A stretch of DNA of 64,000 bases, taken from Flavobacterium sp. WC2421 (GTDB taxonomy: Bacteria; Bacteroidota; Bacteroidia; Flavobacteriales; Flavobacteriaceae). The position numbers and the translations under genes were made by a program. The notes below the pieces were generated by a model, which worked only from the letters and a program-made list of their open reading frames with translations, was not told the origin of the DNA and did not search any database. The stretch covers positions 1,612,001-1,676,000 of the forward strand of contig NZ_CP162004.1 in assembly GCF_040822115.1 (NCBI RefSeq). Reading direction: 5' to 3'. Shown piece after piece: positions 36,918 through 45,373 of this stretch. Every line of letters begins with the position of its first letter. The first letter of the stretch is position 1.

Positions 36918-37736
36918 ATGAAAAATAAAGTAACGTCATGTATTGTTTTATATCGTAATGATTTCCAAATGTTAGAAAGAGCAATCCAATCGTTATTGAA
37001 CTCAAATGCTATAGACAAACTGTTTTTAGTTGATAATTCACCAACAGATGATTTGAAAGTTCTAGCAGTTGATAGTAGAATTGATTATTTCTACAATCCT
37101 TCCAACCCAGGTTTTGGTGCAGCACATAATATTGCGATTATTAAATCAATAGAAGCAGGTTCAAAATATCATTTCGTAATAAATCCCGATGCTTATTTTG
37201 AAGAAGACATTATTATTACTATGGTTGACTTTATGAATCAAAATAAAGATATTGGTATGATGATGCCTAAAGTTTTAAATGAAGACGGATCTATTCAACA
37301 TTTACCAAAATTACTTCCTTCTCCTTACAGCATTTTAATGCGAAAATTAAAAAAACCCTCTGGTATATATAATAAGTTTATTAATCAATATGAATTGAGG
37401 TCGATTGATCAAGACGTTATTTATAATGTTCCTGTGCTTTCAGGATGCTTTACTTTATTGAATTTAGAAGCAATCAAAGAAGTGGGTATGTATGACGATA
37501 ACTATTTTATGTATTTTGAAGATTGGGATTTGTCAAGAAGGATGAATACAAGATATAAAACCATTTATTTTCCGAAAGTTTCTATTTATCATGGATATGA
37601 TTCTGGAGCGAATAAAAGCAGTAAATTGTTTAAGATATTTATCAATTCAGCTATTACTTATTTTAATAAATGGGGATGGTTTTTTGATAGCGAACGAAAA
37701 AGACTAAATAAAAAGGCATTGTCCCAATTTAATTAA
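36918..37736 (+). CDS. Glycosyltransferase family 2, WbbL/rhamnosyltransferase-like
   Basis: A 272-residue GT2. The start is VTSCIVLYRNDFQMLERAI, then LVDNSPTDDLK, NPGFGAAHNIAI and the motif FVINPDAYFEEDI. The later block CFTLLNLEAIKEVGMYDDNYFMYFEDWDLSRRM is typical of WbbL/RfbF rhamnosyltransferases. The dTDP-rhamnose genes lie just downstream, which supports a rhamnosyl role. It abuts the next start with no spacer. Confidence 0.87.
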   Translation: MKNKVTSCIVLYRNDFQMLERAIQSLLNSNAIDKLFLVDNSPTDDLKVLAVDSRIDYFYNPSNPGFGAAHNIAIIKSIEAGSKYHFVINPDAYFEEDIIITMVDFMNQNKDIGMMMPKVLNEDGSIQHLPKLLPSPYSILMRKLKKPSGIYNKFINQYELRSIDQDVIYNVPVLSGCFTLLNLEAIKEVGMYDDNYFMYFEDWDLSRRMNTRYKTIYFPKVSIYHGYDSGANKSSKLFKIFINSAITYFNKWGWFFDSERKRLNKKALSQFN

Positions 37737-38630
37737 ATGAAAATCACCATCACTGGGACCTCAGGTTTTGTAGGAACCAATCTTAAAGACTATTTGAAAA
37801 TATCACACCATGTGTGTCCTATCAGCGTTCGTTATGTCCCTAATCAGCACTTTGATTTAAGAGGGGATGCCATCATTCATTTAGCAGGGAAAGCCCACAA
37901 TTTAAAAAAAGTTTCCAATCCTTCGGATTATTATGAAGCCAATTTTGAATTAACCAAGCAACTGTTTGATGCTTTCTTAGTTTCTGAAGCTTCTGTTTTT
38001 ATTTTTATGAGTACCGTAAAAGCGGCAGCCGATGAGGTAAACGGAATATTGACTGAAGAAACTTTTCCGAATCCCAAAACGCATTATGGAATTGCGAAAT
38101 TTCAAGCAGAGCAGTATATTTTATCTCATAAATTACCTCAAGGAAAAAAAGTTTATATTTTAAGGCCTTGCATGATTCATGGCCCAGGAAATAAAGGGAA
38201 TTTGAATTTGTTATATCAATTGGTAGCTAAGGGATTGCCTTGGCCACTAGGAGATTTTAAAAATGAACGTTCTTTTTTGAGTGTCGAAAATCTTTGTTTT
38301 GTAATCAAAGAAATTTTAGAAAATAAAAATATTGCATCGGGTGTTTATCAAATTGCGGATAATGAGTCTTTATCAACCAATGAGTTGATTGAGTTGTTAG
38401 GGATAAGTTTAGGAAAAAAAAACAGGGTTTTAAATATACCATCCTCTTGGATTAAAAAAATTGCTCAAATTGGTGATTATTTGCATTTACCACTCAATTC
38501 AGAAAGGCTGCAAAAATTAACGGAGAATTATGTTGTTAGTAATTCTAAAATAGTAATAGCTATGAATAAAACTTTGCCAATTGAATCAAAAGAGGGTATG
38601 TTAAAAACATTTCAATCATTTAAAAAATAA
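37737..38630 (+). CDS. WbpV-like NAD-dependent nucleotide-sugar reductase
   Basis: A 297-residue SDR protein. It opens ITITGTSGFVGTNL, then AIIHLAGKAHNL, MSTVKAAAD and the YxxxK pair YGIAK. The block RPCMIHGPGNKGNLNLLYQLVAKGLPWPLG and RSFLSVENLCF is typical of the WbpV/WbpK/WcfM type. These reduce the 4-keto group of the WbpM product to give UDP-QuiNAc or UDP-FucNAc. The WbpM-like dehydratase (45374) and WbpL-like transferase (42502) of the same cluster fit that pathway. Which epimer is made is uncertain. Confidence 0.82.
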   Translation: MKITITGTSGFVGTNLKDYLKISHHVCPISVRYVPNQHFDLRGDAIIHLAGKAHNLKKVSNPSDYYEANFELTKQLFDAFLVSEASVFIFMSTVKAAADEVNGILTEETFPNPKTHYGIAKFQAEQYILSHKLPQGKKVYILRPCMIHGPGNKGNLNLLYQLVAKGLPWPLGDFKNERSFLSVENLCFVIKEILENKNIASGVYQIADNESLSTNELIELLGISLGKKNRVLNIPSSWIKKIAQIGDYLHLPLNSERLQKLTENYVVSNSKIVIAMNKTLPIESKEGMLKTFQSFKK

Positions 38631-38637
38631 TTACAAT

Positions 38638-39189
38638 ATGACCATCGAAAAAACATTTATACAAGATTTAGTAATCGTAAATCCAACCGTTTTTGAAGAT
38701 TCCCGTGGGTATTTCTTTGAAGCCTATAATCAAGCTAAATTTCACGAAAATGGAATTATGTATGATTTTATTCAAGATAATCAATCTTTTTCTAAAAGAG
38801 GTGTAATACGTGGCTTGCATTTACAAATTAACCCATTTGCACAAGCAAAACTGGTACGTGTGTTAGAAGGGGAAATTTTAGATGTAGCGGTAGACTTACG
38901 TAAAAACTCACTTACATATGGAAAACATTTCAGTGTTGTTTTAAGTGCCGAAAATAAAAAGCAATTGATGGTACCTCATGGATTTGCACATGGTTTTTCG
39001 GTTTTAAGCGAAACGGCTTCTGTCATGTATAAAGTAGATCGGTTGTACCATAAAGAAAGTGAAAGAGGGATTCGTTATGATGATCCCACTTTGGCTATTG
39101 ATTGGCAGGTAAGTACTGATGAAGTAATCGTTTCAGAAAAGGATGTAATTTTACCCTCTTTTGATCAAATCGATTGGACATTTGAATAA
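38638..39189 (+). CDS. rmlC: dTDP-4-dehydrorhamnose 3,5-epimerase
   Basis: A 183-residue cupin enzyme, third step of dTDP-L-rhamnose synthesis. The motifs FEDSRGYFFEAYN, QDNQSFSKRGVIRGLHLQ (catalytic His) and LDVAVDLRKNS are complete, as is VPHGFAHGFSVLSE. Its usual length is kept. It is 7 bp after the WbpV-like gene and 1 bp before rmlD. Confidence 0.96.
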   Translation: MTIEKTFIQDLVIVNPTVFEDSRGYFFEAYNQAKFHENGIMYDFIQDNQSFSKRGVIRGLHLQINPFAQAKLVRVLEGEILDVAVDLRKNSLTYGKHFSVVLSAENKKQLMVPHGFAHGFSVLSETASVMYKVDRLYHKESERGIRYDDPTLAIDWQVSTDEVIVSEKDVILPSFDQIDWTFE

Positions 39190-39190
39190 T

Positions 39191-40045
39191 ATGCAAAAAA
39201 TTTTAGTAACAGGAGCCACTGGACAGTTGGGCTCAGAGTTGAAAGTGTTGTCAGAAAACTATTGGCAATATGAATGGGTTTTCGCGGATAGAACTCAAAT
39301 TTCATTGGATCATTTGTCTAAGTTGAAAATTCAATTGGAGTTAATTCGTCCAAATTTCATATTAAATTGCGGCGCTTATACTGCAGTGGATAAAGCAGAA
39401 ACGGAACAAAATCTAGCAGATATTGTTAATCATCAATCAGTTAAAGTACTTGCGCAATATGCGAATGAGAATAAAGTAAAACTAATTCATATTTCGACGG
39501 ATTATGTTTTTGATGGGTCTTCTGCTATTGCATTAACAGAAGAAGCTTTAACGCAGCCTATTAATGTATATGGTGCCACCAAAAGAGCTGGGGAATTAGC
39601 GGCGATCGCAGTTAATCCGGATGTTATTATTATTAGAACTTCTTGGGTTTACAGTAGGTTTGGGAATAATTTTGTAAAAACCATGCAACGTTTGTTGCAA
39701 GAACGAGATAGTATTAGTGTGGTAAATGATCAAGTAGGTTCACCAACTTATGCGGCCGATTTAGCGCAGGCTATGATGACAATTGTTGAAGCTCCTGAAT
39801 GGATTCCAGGTATTTATAATTACTCAAATGAAGGCGAAATCAGTTGGTACGAATTTGTATTAGCTATTCAAGAAATTGGGGGTTATGAATGTGATGTGAA
39901 GGGAATACCATCATCATCTTATCCTACCCCTGCAAAACGTCCTGCCTTTTCTTTATTAGATAAAACAAAAATTAAAAGGGTTTATAATGTTGTAGTTCCT
40001 GATTATAAGGATAGTTTGAAGAAATGTTTAGAAATTAAAGTTTAA
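39191..40045 (+). CDS. rmlD: dTDP-4-dehydrorhamnose reductase
   Basis: Last enzyme of dTDP-L-rhamnose synthesis, 284 residues. The ATG at 39191 is chosen because ILVTGATGQLGSEL follows at once and earlier in-frame starts lie inside rmlC. Motifs NCGAYTAVDKAE, HISTDYVFDG, the YxxxK pair YGATK and RTSWVYSRFGNNFVKTM are all present. Confidence 0.96.
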   Translation: MQKILVTGATGQLGSELKVLSENYWQYEWVFADRTQISLDHLSKLKIQLELIRPNFILNCGAYTAVDKAETEQNLADIVNHQSVKVLAQYANENKVKLIHISTDYVFDGSSAIALTEEALTQPINVYGATKRAGELAAIAVNPDVIIIRTSWVYSRFGNNFVKTMQRLLQERDSISVVNDQVGSPTYAADLAQAMMTIVEAPEWIPGIYNYSNEGEISWYEFVLAIQEIGGYECDVKGIPSSSYPTPAKRPAFSLLDKTKIKRVYNVVVPDYKDSLKKCLEIKV

Positions 40046-40091
40046 AGTTGTTCAATTAGTAAATTGGACAAATATCAAAATATAAAATAGT

Positions 40092-41138
40092 ATGAAAAAT
40101 ATATTAATTACAGGTGGAGCGGGATTTATTGGATCCCACGTAGTACGTCTTTTTGTGAAAAAATACCCGCAATACCAAATATTCAATTTGGATGCCTTGA
40201 CTTATGCCGGAAATTTGGAGAATATAGTTGATATTGAAAAGGAGCCCAATTATACGTTTATAAAAGGAGATATTGTAGACGCACCATTTATTGATGCTTT
40301 ATTTGCGGAACATCAATTTGATGGAGTTTTGCATTTGGCTGCCGAATCACATGTAGATCGTTCTATTACCGATCCGTTATCCTTTGTGAAAACAAATGTT
40401 ATAGGAACAATGAATTTGTTAAATGCTGCCAAAACGATTTGGAATGGTAACTATGTAGGAAAACGTTTTTACCACATTAGTACTGATGAGGTTTATGGTA
40501 GTTTAGGTTCCGAAGGGTTGTTTACGGAAACTACTGCTTATGATCCTAACTCTCCTTATTCAGCTTCTAAAGCCAGTTCGGATCATTTTGTTCGTGCTTA
40601 TGGAGAAACCTATGGTTTGCCCTATGTGTTGACCAATTGTTCGAATAATTATGGGCCTTTTCATTTTCCAGAAAAATTGATTCCTTTGTTTATCAATAAT
40701 ATTATTCAAAACAAGCCTTTGCCGGTCTATGGCGATGGGAAATACACTCGTGATTGGTTGTTTGTAGAAGATCATGCGGTTGCAATTGATTTGGTTTTTC
40801 ATGAAGGTGTAAATCATGATACGTATAATATAGGTGGATTTAATGAATGGCAAAATATCGATTTGGTGAAATTGCTCTGCAAAATTATGGACGAGAAATT
40901 AGGAAGAATTGCTGGAACATCAGAGCAATCGATTTCCTATGTAAAAGACCGTCCGGGTCATGATTTGCGTTACGCGATTGATGCCAGTAAAATCAATAAA
41001 GAGTTAGGATGGAAACCTTCAGTAACTTTTGAGCAAGGGTTGGAAAGAACTGTAAATTGGTATTTAGAAAACCAGACTTGGTTGAATAATATTACTTCGG
41101 GAGAATATGCAACTTATTATGAAAACCAGTACAAGTAA
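40092..41138 (+). CDS. rmlB: dTDP-glucose 4,6-dehydratase
   Basis: A 348-residue SDR enzyme that makes dTDP-4-keto-6-deoxyglucose. GGAGFIGSHVVRLF, AAESHVDRSI, STDEVYG with the catalytic Asp-Glu, and the YxxxK pair YSASK are present. CSNNYGPFHFPEKLIPL and GDGKYTRDWLFVEDH follow. The order rmlC-D-B-A is kept, but a four-helix-bundle gene separates rmlB from rmlA. Confidence 0.97.
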   Translation: MKNILITGGAGFIGSHVVRLFVKKYPQYQIFNLDALTYAGNLENIVDIEKEPNYTFIKGDIVDAPFIDALFAEHQFDGVLHLAAESHVDRSITDPLSFVKTNVIGTMNLLNAAKTIWNGNYVGKRFYHISTDEVYGSLGSEGLFTETTAYDPNSPYSASKASSDHFVRAYGETYGLPYVLTNCSNNYGPFHFPEKLIPLFINNIIQNKPLPVYGDGKYTRDWLFVEDHAVAIDLVFHEGVNHDTYNIGGFNEWQNIDLVKLLCKIMDEKLGRIAGTSEQSISYVKDRPGHDLRYAIDASKINKELGWKPSVTFEQGLERTVNWYLENQTWLNNITSGEYATYYENQYK

Positions 41139-41191
41139 TTCGTTAATCGTGATCCGTAATTCGAAGCTCCAAATAGACAGTATTAGTGCAA
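41139..41191. repeat. Word-repeat flank upstream of four-helix-bundle gene 2
   Basis: A 50-bp spacer built of gtaattcg, ttaatcgtgatc and cgtaattcgaagc words. CGTAATTCG (41155-41163) is the reverse complement of CGAATTACG at 41554-41562 on the other side of the gene. Short but same logic as the larger flanks at 8095 and 50491. Confidence 0.65.
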
Positions 41192-41542
41192 ATGAAAGAT
41201 CATAAAGACTTAGATGTATGGAAACAGTCGATGGTGCTTGCAGAAGATATTTATGCGTTAACAAAAAATTTCCCAGCAGATGAAAAATACGGATTGTCAA
41301 GCCAAATTAAGAGAGCAGTAGTTTCTATTCCCAGTACTATTGCTGAAGGTGCTGGTAGAAAAGGAGACAAAGAATTTATACAGTTCTTATATATCGCTAT
41401 GGGTTCATTATCTGAACTAGAAACGCAATTAATTTTAGCCAATCGATTACAGTTTATAAATTCGATTGAAATTTATCTAAGTCAAATTGAAAAGATTAAA
41501 AAAATGCTTTTTGGTCTTATCAGATATGTAAATAATAAATAA
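41192..41542 (+). CDS. Four-helix-bundle protein, S23/Avd-like (copy 2)
   Basis: A 116-residue helical protein of the 23S rRNA intervening-sequence/Avd-like family. Landmarks are [39 protein letters not shown] and [21 protein letters not shown]. The ATG at 41192 matches copy 3 exactly in its start ([10 protein letters not shown] versus DHKDLDVWK); a GTG at 41186 is possible. It is much closer to copy 3 (50673) than to copy 1. It sits between rmlB and rmlA with short inverted word flanks. No rRNA or reverse transcriptase nearby; function unknown. Confidence 0.9.
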   Translation: MKDHKDLDVWKQSMVLAEDIYALTKNFPADEKYGLSSQIKRAVVSIPSTIAEGAGRKGDKEFIQFLYIAMGSLSELETQLILANRLQFINSIEIYLSQIEKIKKMLFGLIRYVNNK

Positions 41543-41591
41543 GAATGTAATTCGAATTACGCTTTTCGAATCACTAATAACAAAAAAAAAT
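41543..41591. repeat. Word-repeat flank downstream of four-helix-bundle gene 2
   Basis: Contains the perfect 14-nt palindrome GTAATTCGAATTAC (41547-41560) and then gcttttcgaatcac. The latter mirrors gtgatccgtaattcgaagc upstream of the gene. The two flanks would pair across the ORF or fold separately. Confidence 0.65.
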
Positions 41592-42461
41592 ATGAAAGGA
41601 ATTATATTAGCAGGGGGTTCTGGAACGCGTTTGCATCCACTTACATTAGCAATGAGTAAACAAATGATGCCAGTGTATGATAAACCGATGATTTATTATC
41701 CATTATCTACTTTGATGACTGCTGGAATAAATGAGATTTTAATTATTTCAACACCGTATGACTTACCTAATTTCAAAAAACTTTTGGGTGATGGTTCGGC
41801 TATTGGTTGTCAATTTAGTTATGCTGAACAAGCAATTCCCAATGGATTGGCACAAGCTTTTGTAATAGGGGAAGAATTCATTGGGAACGATAGTGTCGCA
41901 CTAGTATTAGGAGATAATATTTTCTTTGGTTCTAATATGGATGAGTTATTGCAATCCAATACGAATCCTGAAGGAGGCGTTGTTTTTGCCTATCATGTTT
42001 CGGATCCAGAGCGATATGGAGTAGTGGAATTTGATAAAAATTTAAATGCACTTTCTATTGAAGAAAAACCATTAGTTCCAAAATCAAATTATGCAGTTCC
42101 AGGGTTGTATTTTTATGATAATTCAGTAGTTGAAATTGCCAAAAACATTAAACCAAGTGCTCGTGGGGAATACGAAATTACGGATGTAAATAAAGTATAT
42201 CTTGAAAAAGGAGCGTTGAAAGTGGGTATCCTAAGTAGAGGTACGGCTTGGCTAGATACGGGAACATTTAATAGTTTGATGCAAGCAGGACAATTTGTTC
42301 AAGTAATTGAAGAACGTCAGGGGTTGAAAGTGGGTTGTATTGAGGAAATTGCTTGGAGACAAGGTTTTATTTCAGAAGAACAATTAAAAGAACTTGCTGA
42401 ACCTTTGAAGAAATCTGGTTATGGCGCGTATCTGTTAGAATTATTAAAACATAAATTGTAA
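41592..42461 (+). CDS. rmlA: Glucose-1-phosphate thymidylyltransferase
   Basis: A 289-residue nucleotidyltransferase, first step of dTDP-L-rhamnose synthesis. Signature [31 protein letters not shown] is complete over two adjoining stretches. [24 protein letters not shown] and [10 protein letters not shown] follow. It is the last rml gene, 40 bp before the WbpL-like gene. Confidence 0.97.
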   Translation: MKGIILAGGSGTRLHPLTLAMSKQMMPVYDKPMIYYPLSTLMTAGINEILIISTPYDLPNFKKLLGDGSAIGCQFSYAEQAIPNGLAQAFVIGEEFIGNDSVALVLGDNIFFGSNMDELLQSNTNPEGGVVFAYHVSDPERYGVVEFDKNLNALSIEEKPLVPKSNYAVPGLYFYDNSVVEIAKNIKPSARGEYEITDVNKVYLEKGALKVGILSRGTAWLDTGTFNSLMQAGQFVQVIEERQGLKVGCIEEIAWRQGFISEEQLKELAEPLKKSGYGAYLLELLKHKL

Positions 42462-42501
42462 GGAATCCCTGTTTAGGTTTTGATTACCTATATTTTAAAA
42501 T

Positions 42502-43455
42502 ATGATATATATTGCATTACTAGTTGTATTGGTTGGGATTGAGCTTCTTTATTTCAAAATTGCCGATAAATATAATATTATTGATAAACCCAATTCCAGA
42601 TCTTCCCATACTACTATAACTTTACGAGGAGGTGGGATTATTTTTCCAATTGCTATTTGTATTGCATTTATTCTAGGCTATGTGTCTTGGGAAATAGCAT
42701 TGGCAGTTGTAATTGTTGCAGTCGTTAGTTTTATAGATGATATTAAACCGTTATCTCAATTACCTCGTTTTGCGTCACATGTTATTGCTGTGGCATTGGT
42801 GTTTTATGATTTAAATTTATTTACGGAATCTTTATGGATACTCCCCATTGTATTTGTATTGCTAATAGGTTGGGTTAATGCCTTTAATTTTATGGATGGA
42901 ATTAATGGAATTACTGTTTTGTATGCGCTTACTGCCATTATTAGTTTTTCGGTTTTACCTACACAAGTTTCCAGTTTGCCTTTGTTGATCACCATGGGAT
43001 TGTCTTGTTTTGTTTTTGGAATATTTAATGTTAGAAAAAAAGCCAAAACCTTTGCAGGAGATGTAGGAAGCATAAGTATGGCTTTGTTCTTAGGGTATTT
43101 CATGATTAAAACCATTATAGTTACCAACCAATTCGGATATATACTTTTTTTCTCGGTATATGGTATCGATGCTGTTGTAACGATTTTGAACCGAATTAAA
43201 AAAAGAGAAAATATTTTTGAACCCCATCGTTCTCATTTGTATCAATATTTAGCAAATGAGATGGGTTTTTCCCATGTTTTAGTTGCTGTTATTTATGCTG
43301 GATTACAATTGGGTATTAATGGTTTGATTATTTATATGGATAATCAAGGCAATTTATCAGGGCTTTTCATTCTAGAGTTACTACTTACGTTGACTCTTGC
43401 TTATTTATTATTGAGAGCTTTAATTGTTAGAAAAATGAATAAAATAGACCTGTAA
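42502..43455 (+). CDS. WbpL/WecA-like polyprenyl-phosphate HexNAc-1-P transferase
   Basis: A 317-residue membrane enzyme with about ten helices, of the polytopic family of WecA, WbpL and MraY. Motifs are DKPNSRSSHTTITLRGGGIIFP, FIDDIKPLS, NAFNFMDGINGI, FAGDVGSIS (metal ligand Asp) and FEPHRSHLYQYL. It would start a glycan by transferring a HexNAc-1-phosphate, in WbpL's case QuiNAc or FucNAc. It is 13 bp before a second, unrelated initiating transferase. Confidence 0.9.
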   Translation: MIYIALLVVLVGIELLYFKIADKYNIIDKPNSRSSHTTITLRGGGIIFPIAICIAFILGYVSWEIALAVVIVAVVSFIDDIKPLSQLPRFASHVIAVALVFYDLNLFTESLWILPIVFVLLIGWVNAFNFMDGINGITVLYALTAIISFSVLPTQVSSLPLLITMGLSCFVFGIFNVRKKAKTFAGDVGSISMALFLGYFMIKTIIVTNQFGYILFFSVYGIDAVVTILNRIKKRENIFEPHRSHLYQYLANEMGFSHVLVAVIYAGLQLGINGLIIYMDNQGNLSGLFILELLLTLTLAYLLLRALIVRKMNKIDL

Positions 43456-43468
43456 AAACTTTATTCGA

Positions 43469-44035
43469 ATGGCAAAGCGTGTTTTTGATATTGTTTTCGC
43501 TCTGTTTTTATTGGCTTTCTTATTTTGGTTAATTATCATTTCTGTTATAATTGCCACTATAGATACTCATACAAATGGAATATTTATTCAAGAACGAATA
43601 GGTCAATTTGGAAATAAATTTAACATTTATAAAATCCGAACTATTAGAGAATCATCGGCTATTGGTGCTATTTCTATTTCAAAAACAGGACAATTCTTTC
43701 GAAAGTATAAAATTGATGAGTTGCCTCAATTATTAAATGTTTTAAAAGGGGATATGAGTATTGTTGGCCCTAGACCAGATGTTTCAGGATATTATGATGT
43801 ATTAGAAGGAGAGCGTCGGAAACTATTGGAATTGAAACCAGGATTAACCAGTATTGCAGCTATAAAATATTCGAATGAAGATGCTATTTTAAATAAACAA
43901 GAGAACTCTTTGCTTTTTAATGACACTTTTATTTTTCCTGATAAAGTAAAGTTGAATCTTGACTATTATTATAACCACAGTATTTGGGGAGATATTAGAA
44001 TAATTTTTGAAACTATTAGGGTTACTTTATTTTAA
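43469..44035 (+). CDS. PglC-like monotopic sugar-1-phosphate transferase
   Basis: A 188-residue small phosphoglycosyltransferase. It has one N-terminal reentrant helix (IVFALFLLAFLFWLIIISVII), then FIQERIGQFGNKFNIYKIRT, KYKIDELPQLLNVLKGDMSIVGPRPD and LKPGLTSIAAIKY. This is the catalytic core that forms the C-terminal part of the WcaJ-like protein at 18205, without its extra N-terminal domains. In Campylobacter-type systems PglC transfers diacetylbacillosamine-1-phosphate. The PglE- and PglF-like neighbours fit, but no PglD-like acetyltransferase is adjacent. Confidence 0.9.
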   Translation: MAKRVFDIVFALFLLAFLFWLIIISVIIATIDTHTNGIFIQERIGQFGNKFNIYKIRTIRESSAIGAISISKTGQFFRKYKIDELPQLLNVLKGDMSIVGPRPDVSGYYDVLEGERRKLLELKPGLTSIAAIKYSNEDAILNKQENSLLFNDTFIFPDKVKLNLDYYYNHSIWGDIRIIFETIRVTLF

Positions 44036-44078
44036 GAGGAATTACTATAGTTTTTGTGTGAATCTTATTAATCATAAA

Positions 44079-45218
44079 ATGATTAAAAACAAAATTTGGC
44101 TTTCTCCACCACATATGGGAGGAAGCGAACAAAAATACATTCAGGAAGCTTTCGCTACGAATTGGATCGCTCCTATGGGTGCTAATATTGATGTTTTCGA
44201 AGCTAATTTGGAAAATTATTTAGGCTCAGGATATGTGACCACATTAACTTCAGGAACTGCGGCTATTCATTTGGGATTAATTTTATTAGGAGTTAAAGCG
44301 GGAGATGAAGTCCTTTGTCAAAGTTTTACATTTACAGCTTCAGCAAATCCTATTTTATACCAAGGAGCAATACCTGTTTTTATCGATAGTGAGGAGGATA
44401 CTTGGAATTTATGCCCGATTGCTCTGGAAGAAGCTATTATTGACCGAATCGCTAAAGGGAAAACTCCTAAAGCAATTATAGCCGTTACACTTTATGGTGT
44501 ACCTTATAAAACAGATGAAATTAGAGCAGTAGCAACTAAGTACGGAATACCTATTCTTGAAGATAGTGCGGAAGCTTTAGGAAGCAGTTATAAAGGAAAA
44601 CGTTGTGGCACTTTTGGAGATGTAAGTGTATTGTCATTTAACGGGAGTAAAATTATTACCACTTCTGGAGGTGGTGCAGTGGTTACAAAAACAAAAGAAC
44701 TTAAAGATAGAGCCCTTTTTTTGGCTACTCAAGCCAAAGAGAATACGCCATATTATCAACATTGCGAAGTAGGATATAATTATAGAATGAGTAATGTTCT
44801 GGCAGGAATTGGCAGGGGACAAATGGAAGTACTGGAAAGCCATTTAGAGTCGCGAAGAAAAATGCATGAATTTTATGTAGCTCTATTCAAGAATATAAAA
44901 GGTGTTACCGTTTATACAGTTCCAAATACGGATTATTATTCTAATTATTGGTTGAGTACAATACTAGTTGATTCCGAAAAAACCAATGGAATCACCAATG
45001 AAAATATTAGAGTAAGTCTTGAAGAAGAAAATATAGAATCCCGACTTTTGTGGAAACCGATGCATTTACAACCTGTTTTTTCTAACTTTTCATATTATGG
45101 AAAAAACGTTTCCGAAACACTTTTTTATAATGGACTTTGCCTGCCTTCTGGCAGCGCACTTTCTGAAGAGGATCGTTCTAGGATTAAATCAGTACTAATT
45201 AATTTATTTAATCGGTAA
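44079..45218 (+). CDS. PglE-like PLP-dependent sugar aminotransferase (DegT family)
   Basis: About 379 residues; the ATG at 44079 is chosen because the family start IWLSPPHMGGSEQKYIQEAF follows. It has TSGTAAIHLGLILLG, LEDSAEALGSSYKGKRCGTFGD and the PLP lysine in SFNGSKIITTSGGG (about Lys191). The C-terminal block ESRLLWKPMHLQPVF is diagnostic of the PglE/PseC-like 4-aminotransferases acting on UDP-4-keto-6-deoxy-HexNAc. The dehydratase providing that substrate is the next gene. Confidence 0.92.
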   Translation: MIKNKIWLSPPHMGGSEQKYIQEAFATNWIAPMGANIDVFEANLENYLGSGYVTTLTSGTAAIHLGLILLGVKAGDEVLCQSFTFTASANPILYQGAIPVFIDSEEDTWNLCPIALEEAIIDRIAKGKTPKAIIAVTLYGVPYKTDEIRAVATKYGIPILEDSAEALGSSYKGKRCGTFGDVSVLSFNGSKIITTSGGGAVVTKTKELKDRALFLATQAKENTPYYQHCEVGYNYRMSNVLAGIGRGQMEVLESHLESRRKMHEFYVALFKNIKGVTVYTVPNTDYYSNYWLSTILVDSEKTNGITNENIRVSLEEENIESRLLWKPMHLQPVFSNFSYYGKNVSETLFYNGLCLPSGSALSEEDRSRIKSVLINLFNR

Positions 45219-45324
45219 GTTAGTAAAATGAAAGGTTGAATTATTTATTATAATTCACTTTTGGTCATTTATATATACGTAATTATAATGAATTGTATCA
45301 TTTTTTTTTCGATTCATTATGTCT

Positions 45325-45332
45325 TATTTTTG
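45325..45332 (+). promoter_or_regulatory. Candidate -7 element before the WbpM-like gene
   Basis: TATTTTTG matches TAnnTTTG and lies 42 bp before the proposed TTG start at 45374. It lies inside an in-frame 5' extension from a TTG at 45293, so it argues for the later start. No properly spaced TTG at -33 is seen. Confidence 0.35.
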
Positions 45333-45373
45333 ATATATTATATAGCATTAGTCTAAAAAAAAATATTTTTATT

